Assembly: GCA_946479055.1 (NCBI GenBank)
Contig: CAMLEX010000353.1
Location: 1 to 5,762, forward strand
Source of the DNA: an uncultured Bacteroidota bacterium
GTDB lineage: Bacteria > Bacteroidota > Bacteroidia > Chitinophagales > Chitinophagaceae
Direction of reading: 5' to 3'
DNA: 5,762 nucleotides
A program made the position numbers and the translations under genes. The notes below the pieces were generated by a model. The model was not told where the DNA came from. It was given only the letters and a program-made list of their open reading frames with translations, and did not search any database. Of the stretch, positions 1 through 5,675 are shown one piece after another; the first letter of the stretch is position 1, and the number at the start of each line of letters is the position of its first letter.

Positions 1-33
1 TGATCAACTCAATCGTTCATTTTTTCACCCAAT

Positions 34-391
34 TTATCGCCACATGCCTATGCCCCCATCAATATAAGAGCAATTACGCTAATATAACCCATTGACCAAT
101 ATCAGCCGCCAGGATTTCAATTCAAACAAACTATGTAGCGATGGCACAAAAAGTCCAAATACCTGCAAGAAAACCCGCCATTGCCCCCAGCTTATATCTG
201 CCCTGGGAGCACAATCTCCCGGGCAGGTGGATCGGCGTAGAACCATACCAAGATTTGCTGCCATCAGTAATGAAAAGATCAGCGTCCAGCCAAAGATTTT
301 CCCCTTGTTGCCTTTTTTTATTTATTCTTCGGTAAAATTGTTGTCCTTCATCCAGAATGTAGCAACGTTTAAAGAATGGATGGGCCAATAA
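34..391 (-). pseudogene. Decayed DUF1761-like small membrane protein gene
   Basis: No intact frame exists here, but minus-strand pieces in different frames line up in order into what I recognise as a DUF1761-type membrane protein. They are FWMKDNNFTEE, a TAA stop (324-322), then IKKGNKGKIFG and WTLIFSLLMAANLGMV (357-240); YADPPAREIVLPG (239-201, another frame); ADISWG (201-184, first frame again); GAMAGFLAGIWTFCAIA (184-137, third frame); SLFELKSWRLILVNG (132-88); GYISVIALILMGA (89-51); and GIGMWR followed by a stop (54-34). Family members have the same order: a WMK..G.TEE-like start, KKGN..KIFG, hydrophobic helices, an AGFLAG segment, LFE, and a MGAI..W end. At least six frame switches plus one nonsense codon mean it cannot make the protein. 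The N-terminal helix is missing or unrecognisable, because the terminator occupies that place. The biochemical role of the family is unknown to me. The family name is from memory of its pattern. Confidence 0.68.
198..226. repeat. Inverted repeat (strong hairpin) inside the decayed gene
   Basis: Arms CTGCCC-T-GGGAG (198-209) and CTCCCGGGCAG (216-226) form an 11-bp GC-rich stem with a single bulged T and a 6-nt CACAAT loop. Neither strand has a T-tract after the stem, so it is not a standard intrinsic terminator. It lies in the stretch of the pseudogene that reads PPAREIVLPG in one frame. It may be a coincidence of coding sequence, or a small palindromic insertion. Confidence 0.6.
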
Positions 392-426
392 AAAACCCGG
401 CGCTTGTTTTACCTTCAGCAACCGGG
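390..426 (-). terminator. Rho-independent terminator of the five-gene block
   Basis: On the minus strand CCCGG (426-422) and GCT (419-417) pair with AGC (404-402) and CCGGG (400-396) across a short internal mismatch and a 12-nt loop. Six T residues follow directly (395-390). It begins 27 bp after the stop codon of the last Spy-like gene and is oriented to end transcription of the sigma/Spy operon. Confidence 0.85.
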
Positions 427-453
427 CCTGGAACTTCTATTAACCCAATTATA

Positions 454-840
454 TTATTGCCTGTTACCACCACGTCGGGACATCATAGCCGGCTCTATTT
501 CATCTTTCCACTTTTTAAACTGCTCATCGGTAAGCAATGTTTTTAATTCCTTATCTCTTGCTTCTATTGCCGGTTGCATTTTTTCTCTCATCGCCTGGAA
601 ATCAGGACGTTCACCACCACTTCTCATTTCTTCTCTTATCTTATCCTGTTGTCTGTAATAGTTTGCAAATGTCGAATCTACTTTTACCTGCTTTTCTGAA
701 TCCAATTTAAAAGCACTGTCCATTTTTTCATGAATAGACTTTACTCTTTCTTCAACCGTGCGGCGGAAACCGCCTTGTGCATTTGCTACAATGGCACCTG
801 CGAACATTAAGCTCAGAAAAAATCCAAATTTTAATTTCAT
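454..840 (-). CDS. Secreted Spy/CpxP-like helical protein
   Basis: This 128-residue protein has a clear Sec signal peptide (MKLKFGFFLSLMFAGAIVANA, probable cleavage after Ala21 in the A-N-A motif), so it should be soluble in the periplasm. The mature part is almost wholly predicted helix, highly charged and methionine-containing. It includes LLTDEQFKKWK at about 102-112, which resembles the LTxxQ-type motif repeated in Spy and CpxP. Those proteins are small cradle-shaped periplasmic chaperones or stress sensors. The C-terminus is basic and glycine-rich (SRRGGNRQ). The gene begins 30 bp after the preceding Spy-like gene and is the last before the terminator. That places it under the same ECF sigma module, as a likely effector chaperone or modulator. 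Similarity to Spy is at the level of motif, size and composition; metal binding is not shown by any clear His or Cys cluster. Confidence 0.82.
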   Translation of the reverse strand: MKLKFGFFLSLMFAGAIVANAQGGFRRTVEERVKSIHEKMDSAFKLDSEKQVKVDSTFANYYRQQDKIREEMRSGGERPDFQAMREKMQPAIEARDKELKTLLTDEQFKKWKDEIEPAMMSRRGGNRQ

Positions 841-870
841 ATGATCCCGTATTTTAATTGATTTAAAAAA

Positions 871-1380
871 TTATTTTTTCTTGTCTGTTTTTTCTGATTC
901 ACTATGACGGGTTGTTTTACCCATCTTGCGAAACATTCGCAAAACCATTGAATCATATTTAGATTGCTGCTCAGGTGTACACAAAGTTCTCACTCTTTTA
1001 AAGTGATTAAATGTCTGCAGATCCAGCGCTTTTTGTTTTTGAGCAATAGCATCAGCCATTTTATTCAGTAATGAATCACTTGTTTCCGGATAACTCAGCA
1101 GCCTGAATAAACTATCTTTCATTTTTCTCATGTCATCATACATCGGCTTGATAGTTTCCTTCTGTTTTTCTTTTAACAGTTTATATTTGGCTGTTTGTTC
1201 GTCATTAAAGCCTACTTCTTTTTGTAGCATTTCAGTGATACCCGGTCTGTCTTTTCCATTTGCAGGCTCCGGAAGTTTTGAGGGTTCTTTTTTTCCAAGA
1301 AAATAAACCAATACCCCAATATTGGTAAGTAATAAAACGCCAATGATGATTAACAGGTTTCTATTTCGTGGGTTGCTCAT
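871..1380 (-). CDS. Membrane-anchored Spy/CpxP-like periplasmic protein (heavy-metal-sensor-like)
   Basis: This 169-residue protein has a short basic N-terminus (MSNPRNRN), one uncleaved membrane helix at about 8-28, and then a long helical domain expected in the periplasm. It contains CTPEQQSKYD (134-143), a variant of the LTPEQ motif of the Spy/CpxP/CnrX (periplasmic heavy-metal-sensor) group, with Cys134 in place of the usual neutral residue. Nine methionines occur, three of them near the end (145, 149, 153), and the tail is lysine-rich. The start ATG overlaps the upstream stop in an ATGA junction, implying translational coupling to the putative anti-sigma factor. I infer a role as a periplasmic sensor or regulator working with that protein, by analogy with CnrX. 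A pure chaperone role is the alternative. The family call is good; the ligand is unknown. Confidence 0.83.
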   Translation of the reverse strand: MSNPRNRNLLIIIGVLLLTNIGVLVYFLGKKEPSKLPEPANGKDRPGITEMLQKEVGFNDEQTAKYKLLKEKQKETIKPMYDDMRKMKDSLFRLLSYPETSDSLLNKMADAIAQKQKALDLQTFNHFKRVRTLCTPEQQSKYDSMVLRMFRKMGKTTRHSESEKTDKKK

Positions 1381-1721
1381 GGTTGTACAAGGGTTTCATA
1401 ATCAAAACTGCTGCTGCTTGCTACCAATGATTCGCTATCCAGGGGCTGCTCGCTTTGACTGGTAAATATGGTGGAAGGAGATTCTTTGTCCTGGTTAAAG
1501 AGTAAAAAGCCATTCAGCAGAAGAATAAAACAAAGTCCTGCTATGGCTATGGCAGGTCTTGCCAGGAAAGAGCCAACCATTCCCCAGCCTGTTTTTTCCT
1601 CCTGCATCAGCCGTGCTTTTACACGTGAAAAAAGCCAGGGTTGCGGTTCTGCCCGTTGAATACCATCAAGGCTGTTCAGCGTTTCTTCCACTCTTTTTTC
1701 TGTATCATTTCTTTGCTTCAT
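1377..1721 (-). CDS. Small single-pass membrane protein, putative anti-sigma factor
   Basis: This 114-residue protein has a charged, helix-prone N-terminal segment of about 54 residues (with VEETLNSLDG, then PWLFSRVKARLMQEEK). One transmembrane helix follows at about 55-75 (ARPAIAIAGLCFILLLNGFLLF), then a short Ser/Asp/Glu-rich tail of about 38 residues. Positive charge before the helix and acidic residues after it predict N-in, C-out topology, as in anti-sigma factors that hold an ECF sigma at the membrane. It has no HxxxCxxC zinc motif; the only Cys lies in the membrane helix. If it is an anti-sigma factor it therefore belongs to a short CnrY-like or unclassified type rather than the zinc-binding type. 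It starts 41 bp after the sigma gene and shares ATGA with the next gene. The anti-sigma role is inferred from position and topology. Confidence 0.78.
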   Translation of the reverse strand: MKQRNDTEKRVEETLNSLDGIQRAEPQPWLFSRVKARLMQEEKTGWGMVGSFLARPAIAIAGLCFILLLNGFLLFNQDKESPSTIFTSQSEQPLDSESLVASSSSFDYETLVQP

Positions 1722-1762
1722 ACCTTATTAATTTGACGTTTTATGATCAAAAAACCTTTGCT

Positions 1763-2335
1763 TTAATCATTGCCCTCATAATGGTCTTCCAATTTTTTTC
1801 GCAGGTTATTTTTAGCCCTGTGCATCAATGATTCAACCGAAGAAACCGTTGTTTTCATCACTTCACTTACTTCCTGGTAACTTAGTCCCTCCAGTTTATG
1901 AAGGGTGAATGCTATCCTCTGGTTTTCCGGCAATTTATTAATAACATTGAAAAGCGTAGCAGCGTCCTCTTTTTTGTCAAGCATTACACCCGGGTGATTA
2001 AAATCAGGGGGGTGAACCATTACTTCGCTTCCTTCTCCAAATAAGCTCTTTACAAACGCAAATCTTTTCTTTCTTTTTTTTCTCCGCTCATGATCCAGAG
2101 ATTTAGTAATTGCTATCCGGTAAAGCCAGGTAGAAAACTTTGAATCGCCTTTAAAAGAGCTAATAGATTGATAAACCTGCATAAAAACTTCCTGTGTTAT
2201 ATCTTCCGCATCTTCCGCATTCTGAACTATGCCAATTGCCGTATTGTAAACCATATTCTGCCAGGTTTCCACAATAGTTTTGAATGCGGCTTCATCCCCC
2301 TGCTTTAGCTGCTCTATAAGTGTCCACTCGTTCAT
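1763..2335 (-). CDS. ECF-type RNA polymerase sigma-70 factor
   Basis: This 190-residue protein has the two-domain ECF layout. Region 2 (about 10-90) includes DAEDITQEVFMQVYQSI and FSTWLYRIAITKSLDHERR, which contact core polymerase and the -10 element. Region 4 (about 128-182) includes LPENQRIAFTLHKLEGLSYQEV and a helix-turn-helix with SSVESLMHRAKNNLRKKL for the -35 element. The frame is open upstream to an ATG at 2434, but that would overlap the barrel gene by 71 bp. The added 33 residues do not look like sigma sequence, whereas MNEWTLIEQLKQGDEAAF is a typical ECF start, so I chose 2335. This leaves a 28-bp gap after the barrel gene. A run of eight A residues on the coding strand (2081-2074) encodes part of the basic RRKKRKKR linker. 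It probably controls envelope functions together with the adjacent membrane protein, and perhaps its own operon. Confidence 0.95.
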   Translation of the reverse strand: MNEWTLIEQLKQGDEAAFKTIVETWQNMVYNTAIGIVQNAEDAEDITQEVFMQVYQSISSFKGDSKFSTWLYRIAITKSLDHERRKKRKKRFAFVKSLFGEGSEVMVHPPDFNHPGVMLDKKEDAATLFNVINKLPENQRIAFTLHKLEGLSYQEVSEVMKTTVSSVESLMHRAKNNLRKKLEDHYEGND

Positions 2336-2363
2336 CAAAGCCGTACTATTGTTTACAGCGATA

Positions 2364-5222
2364 TTACGGAAAAAATCCCTCAGGACGACCACCCCTTCTT
2401 TCCATGCCTGCCCTGGCGGCTCTGCCAGTACCAAAGTTTTTTAGGCTATAGGTAAACGTCAACATGAAATATTGCTGTAATACCTGGCTTTGTGAGTCTT
2501 CAATATAGTTGGCATCAATTGTTCTGCTGATACTCTGGTTTTGTTTTAACAGATCAAATACGGAAAGCTTTAATTCCGCAGCTTTGTTTTTTAAGAATTT
2601 TTTTCCTATTCCCGCATTCCATAGCCAATAACTTTGATTAAATCCGTCTGACATACCGGTATAGCTTTGGTTACTGACATCATTTTGTAAAAACCACCCA
2701 TTCTTTGTCAGAAAATTCGTTTGTATACCCAAAGATTGATTTACATATTTATTATCTTCTTCTGAACCATTCGCATTATTGAAATTGGCATTATAAGCCA
2801 GATTGAAATCCATATACTCGCTTATGTTACTGGCTATCACGACACCACCCGAGTAAGTATAATTATCTGTAATCGTTTTTTTACCGTTTAATAATCCCGG
2901 AAATTTTGAATAAGAAAACCCGGTATTCAGGTTAATATTTGACTTAATAAACTTAATAGGTTGGCTGAATGTGAAGAATGATCGGAAGCTTTTATAGCCA
3001 TCAAGGTTAATCGGTTTTGTCAATTGCGATCCCTTTTTTAGTATTATATCAGGACTTCCTTGTTGAATAACAGAATCAGCATTCAAAGCTATATAAGTAG
3101 CGTTGGTGATATAATCCTGCTGTGCCTGTAAAAAAATATTTGCAAAAAAACTTTGCCCTTTTTGCGTATTGGTAAATGTGTAACGGCCTGACAGGAAATG
3201 ATTATATGATTGTTTTAAATTGGGATTACCCATACTTATTCTTAACTGGTTGTTTTGATTTACCACATCCTGCAATTGGGTCACACTTGGAAAGTTAGTA
3301 CTGGCCCTATACATGACCCTTATATTACTGCGGGCTGCAATTTTCTTACTCCACATCAGGTTAGGCAAAATGTTGGTAAAAGATTGATTGATATTAGTAA
3401 CCGAGGGGAAAATCCTGTCACTTTCTAGTTTTGAGTGTTGCAGACTGATTCCTGCAGAAAACTGGTTATCCCTGTTATTGCCCAGTCGATAAGTAATCCC
3501 TCCGTTCTGTGTAGTAGTTGTATTATCAAATTTATTGGACAGTGTAGGTACAAACTCTGAATATTTACCACCAAAATCATCATATAAAAACGCCTGCTGA
3601 TCCGCTTTATTTTTTGAGTAAGAAGGTGAATAATTTATTTGTAACTGGCTTTTGGGGCTTAAAGGTTCCGTATACGCAATATTCGCTGAAACGTTATAAC
3701 CATTGGTAGGATTATCAGTAAACTGATTTTGCGAAGAATCAGTAATGCCGGCATCTTCAAAAAACCGATAGTGTGAAAGAGAATAGGTTTTTCCATCGTT
3801 TTTATTCATTGTTGTATTGAGTCCAATAGAAAACGTTCTTCCTCTTTTTGGAAAACTGTGTCTGTAAAGAATATTATTTCTGAGATTATAACCATTTCTT
3901 AAAACATTACGCCTACTCTCTGAAGTATTAGTTGTATCTGTTGTGCCATATAGTGAGTTTTCAAAAGATTCGGACAATGAACTGTTCTTTTGAAAATTAA
4001 GGCTTGGGCTGATGATGATCGAATTACTGGAATCCATTTTATATTCCAGTCGCATATTGATCCGGTGATTATAATTAGTACTTTTTGAGAAGCTACTTTG
4101 ATTGTTAAAATAATTCTCACCTATGATTTCCGTTCTTGAAGAATTTTGATTTCCATTATTACTATTGTTAAAAAAATAACTACCGGATACATTTACCTTT
4201 TTACCCCATTTGTCAGAATAGTTAATACCAATAGCATTAGTTTTACTGATCCCACTTTGTTGACCTATCTGGAAGTTTTCTCCACCACCAAAGTTTCCGC
4301 CCCCACGACCGCCGCCGCGATTTCCGCCACCGCCACGGTTTCCACCACCGCCACTACTGGTGACTCCGAGTAAATCCTGCGAGCCAAAATTTTGCTGGTT
4401 GATATTATTAAAATTTCCTACAACTGATATTCGTCTATCCCCGTTGAATGTGCTCACATTACCACCCGCCATATAGCGACTATCAGTTCCGGCACCTGCA
4501 TATATTCGGCCGAACTGGCCGTTTTTAATGCCGGATTTCGTTACAATATTGAGTGCCTTTACAGAATTTCCATCATCGACCCCGGTAAACTGTGCCTGGT
4601 CGCTAAGCCTGTCAAACACCTGTATCTTATCTACAATATCGGAAGGCAGATTACGTAAAGCAGCCGAAGCATCGTCCCCAAAAAAATCTTTTCCGTCAAT
4701 CGTTACTTTTTTTACCTGCTCTCCCTGGGCTGTTACGGTACCATCTTTATCAACAGTAATACCCGGCATCTTTTTAATAAGATCCTCTGTTGTAGCGTCA
4801 GGGTTTACTTTATATTGATTAGCGCTAAACTGAGTGGTATCGCCTTTTTGTATAACAGGTGCGGCTTTTGATATTACCGTTACGCCACCCAACTGTAGCG
4901 TTGTCTTTGGAACAAATAATGTTTTAAGATCCAGATCAGGTATAGAATCGTTTGTAACAACAATCTGTTTAAAATCTTCATATCCAATAAAGCTTACTTT
5001 CAGAAAAAATGAATCTAAGGGTAGACCCTGGAATTGGAATAAACCGGTTTTATCGGAAACAACCTGGCGATTAGTTGTGGAGTCGCTTACAATGGTCAAT
5101 ATTACTGTTGCACCTGCCAGTGGTCTGTTATCGGCCGGATCTTTTAAACTCCCTTTAATACTCTGAGAACGAGCTATTCCTGAAATAAGTAATACAAAAA
5201 ACAAAAGTTGAATTCTCCTCAT
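2364..5222 (-). CDS. Outer-membrane beta-barrel protein, TonB-dependent-receptor-like
   Basis: This 952-residue protein starts with a signal peptide (cleavage near GIARS-QS, residue 19). Next is a carboxypeptidase-regulatory-like beta-sandwich at about 21-105 (GSLKDPADNRPLAGATV, then GLFQFQGLP, then FIGYEDF). A plug-like domain follows at about 108-232 (LGGVTVISKA, EDLIKKMPGITVDKDGTV, VTIDGKDFFG, LPSDIVDKIQVFDR, ALNIVTKSG). The remaining 690 or so residues are Asn/Ser/aromatic-rich beta strands closing with FMLTFTYSLKNF (919-930), a normal last barrel strand. I place it with the outer-membrane beta-barrel/TonB-dependent families of Bacteroidota; the substrate cannot be told. Two oddities are a pure Gly/Arg/Asn stretch at 290-315 just after the plug, and a basic Gly/Arg-rich tail of 22 residues beyond the last strand. 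It is the first gene of the block and sits 28 bp before the sigma gene. Confidence 0.9.
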   Translation of the reverse strand: MRRIQLLFFVLLISGIARSQSIKGSLKDPADNRPLAGATVILTIVSDSTTNRQVVSDKTGLFQFQGLPLDSFFLKVSFIGYEDFKQIVVTNDSIPDLDLKTLFVPKTTLQLGGVTVISKAAPVIQKGDTTQFSANQYKVNPDATTEDLIKKMPGITVDKDGTVTAQGEQVKKVTIDGKDFFGDDASAALRNLPSDIVDKIQVFDRLSDQAQFTGVDDGNSVKALNIVTKSGIKNGQFGRIYAGAGTDSRYMAGGNVSTFNGDRRISVVGNFNNINQQNFGSQDLLGVTSSGGGGNRGGGGNRGGGRGGGNFGGGENFQIGQQSGISKTNAIGINYSDKWGKKVNVSGSYFFNNSNNGNQNSSRTEIIGENYFNNQSSFSKSTNYNHRINMRLEYKMDSSNSIIISPSLNFQKNSSLSESFENSLYGTTDTTNTSESRRNVLRNGYNLRNNILYRHSFPKRGRTFSIGLNTTMNKNDGKTYSLSHYRFFEDAGITDSSQNQFTDNPTNGYNVSANIAYTEPLSPKSQLQINYSPSYSKNKADQQAFLYDDFGGKYSEFVPTLSNKFDNTTTTQNGGITYRLGNNRDNQFSAGISLQHSKLESDRIFPSVTNINQSFTNILPNLMWSKKIAARSNIRVMYRASTNFPSVTQLQDVVNQNNQLRISMGNPNLKQSYNHFLSGRYTFTNTQKGQSFFANIFLQAQQDYITNATYIALNADSVIQQGSPDIILKKGSQLTKPINLDGYKSFRSFFTFSQPIKFIKSNINLNTGFSYSKFPGLLNGKKTITDNYTYSGGVVIASNISEYMDFNLAYNANFNNANGSEEDNKYVNQSLGIQTNFLTKNGWFLQNDVSNQSYTGMSDGFNQSYWLWNAGIGKKFLKNKAAELKLSVFDLLKQNQSISRTIDANYIEDSQSQVLQQYFMLTFTYSLKNFGTGRAARAGMERRGGRPEGFFP
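4278..4355 (-). repeat. Imperfect GGN triplet repeat coding a Gly/Arg/Asn linker
   Basis: The coding strand here is built of GGT/GGC/GGA codons broken by AAC/AAT and CGT/CGC. It yields repeated GGGGNRG and RGGGN units at residues 290-315 of the barrel protein. It is locally GC-rich against an AT-rich gene. It marks a flexible linker or extracellular loop between plug and barrel, of a kind that can change length by slippage in three-base steps without breaking the frame. Confidence 0.8.
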
Positions 5223-5368
5223 ATTTTAATAGTTACAGAGATAGGACGATGAAACGGAAATAAACCTTCGGAAAGTCGGAAAGCTATTATTTATACTTAG
5301 CCTTATTAAGGTGAACGCCTGCAAAGGGGGAACAGAAATTAATTTAATTTTAAGTAAATAATTTAAGT
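5223..5368. promoter_or_regulatory. Divergent intergenic region between barrel operon and NlpE-like gene
   Basis: These 146 bp must hold the promoters of both directions. On the plus strand TATACTTA (5292-5299) is a weak match to the Bacteroidota -7 element TAnnTTTG. On the minus strand TAGCTTTC (5286-5279) is another weak match. Neither has a TTTG partner at the usual distance, so neither is a firm call. A perfect small palindrome CCTTA-T-TAAGG lies at 5301-5311, central in the region. An A/T-rich stretch (about 5338-5368) leads into the plus-strand ATG with no Shine-Dalgarno site, as is usual in this phylum. Confidence 0.5.
5268..5283. repeat. Tandem 8-mer TCGGAAAG x2, with a third CGGAAA upstream
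   Basis: TCGGAAAG occurs twice in direct tandem (5268-5275 and 5276-5283), and the core CGGAAA occurs once more at 5255-5260. On the minus strand this is a series of TTTCCG boxes, 40-62 bp before the barrel-protein start codon. The position suits a regulator-binding site or a feature of the 5' leader. Function is inferred only from position and repetition. Confidence 0.55.
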
Positions 5369-5665
5369 ATGAAAAATCTGATCTCTATTCTGAGTTTTTA
5401 TTCTTTGTTATTGTATGCCTGTAATAATTCTGGTAATAAAAACATTCCTGCAGATGATTCTGTGAATGTAAAATCAACAGGTATCGATTCCCTTGCTTTA
5501 AAAGCGGCCGGCATCTACGGAGGATATGTTCCCTGTGCAGATTGCGAAGGCATCATTACTTATCTATTGCTTAATCCTGAAATGTCTTACCGGTTGGAAG
5601 AAACCTATTATAAAAAAGATGAAAAAGTATTTCGGACCAATGGCAGTTGGAAAATGGAAAATTGA
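5369..5665 (+). CDS. NlpE-like copper-resistance/envelope-stress lipoprotein, 5' part, frame-interrupted
   Basis: The translation opens with a lipoprotein signal (MKNLISILSFYSLLLYAC, lipid-anchor Cys18, followed by NNSGNKN). From residue 49 it carries the NlpE N-terminal-domain signature: IYGGYVPCADCEGIITYLLL with the CxxC pair at Cys56/Cys59, then MSYRLEETYYKKDEKVF and GSW. In the NlpE family this small beta-barrel-like lipoprotein sits in the outer membrane. In E. coli it signals surface or copper stress to the Cpx system. The frame stops at 5663-5665 after 98 residues, before the last strands of the domain. The missing strands are encoded immediately downstream in another frame, so the stop is caused by a frameshift in a 7-bp tandem repeat rather than being a natural end. 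No acidic residues follow the lipid Cys, giving no sign of a surface-export signal. As it stands the product is probably truncated. Confidence 0.82.
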   Translation: MKNLISILSFYSLLLYACNNSGNKNIPADDSVNVKSTGIDSLALKAAGIYGGYVPCADCEGIITYLLLNPEMSYRLEETYYKKDEKVFRTNGSWKMEN

Positions 5666-5675
5666 AAATGGAAAA
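5648..5675 (+). repeat. Heptanucleotide tandem repeat (4 units) inside the NlpE-like gene
   Basis: Four consecutive 7-nt units are seen: TGGAAAA (5648), TGGAAAA (5655), TTGAAAA (5662) and TGGAAAA (5669), with one mismatch in the third. Seven is not a multiple of three, so each gain or loss of a unit shifts the frame. With one perfect unit removed, the reading continues GSWKIENGKIILYDNN without a stop to the window end. Confidence 0.88.

Noticed and set aside
92..391. Plus-strand frames at 92-391 and 141-335
   Set aside because: No recognisable protein pattern; they lie antisense to the decayed gene, which explains the region better.
131..421. 96-residue minus-strand frame and the 61-residue frame at 79-264 as real genes
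   Set aside because: Each contains only pieces of the DUF1761-like pattern that continue in another frame, and the longer one runs through the terminator stem. They are better explained as one broken gene.
404..658. Plus-strand frame opposite the secreted Spy-like gene
   Set aside because: Antisense shadow of a clear signal-peptide-bearing gene, with no family pattern of its own.
2336..2434. Longer sigma-factor start at 2434
   Set aside because: It would overlap the barrel gene by 71 bp and add 33 residues unlike ECF N-termini; it is open because it is the antiphase reading of the barrel tail.
4146..4373. Plus-strand Thr/Ala-rich 75-residue frame
   Set aside because: It is the antisense reading of the GGN repeat and its flank in the barrel gene.
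4506..4520. CGGCC/GGCCG inverted repeat
   Set aside because: A 5-bp stem inside the well-supported barrel coding sequence, expected by chance and with no T-tract.
5328..5334. GGGAACA as an ECF -35 box upstream of the NlpE-like gene
   Set aside because: The -35-like string is present, but no matching -10 (CGT-like) element is found at a suitable distance.
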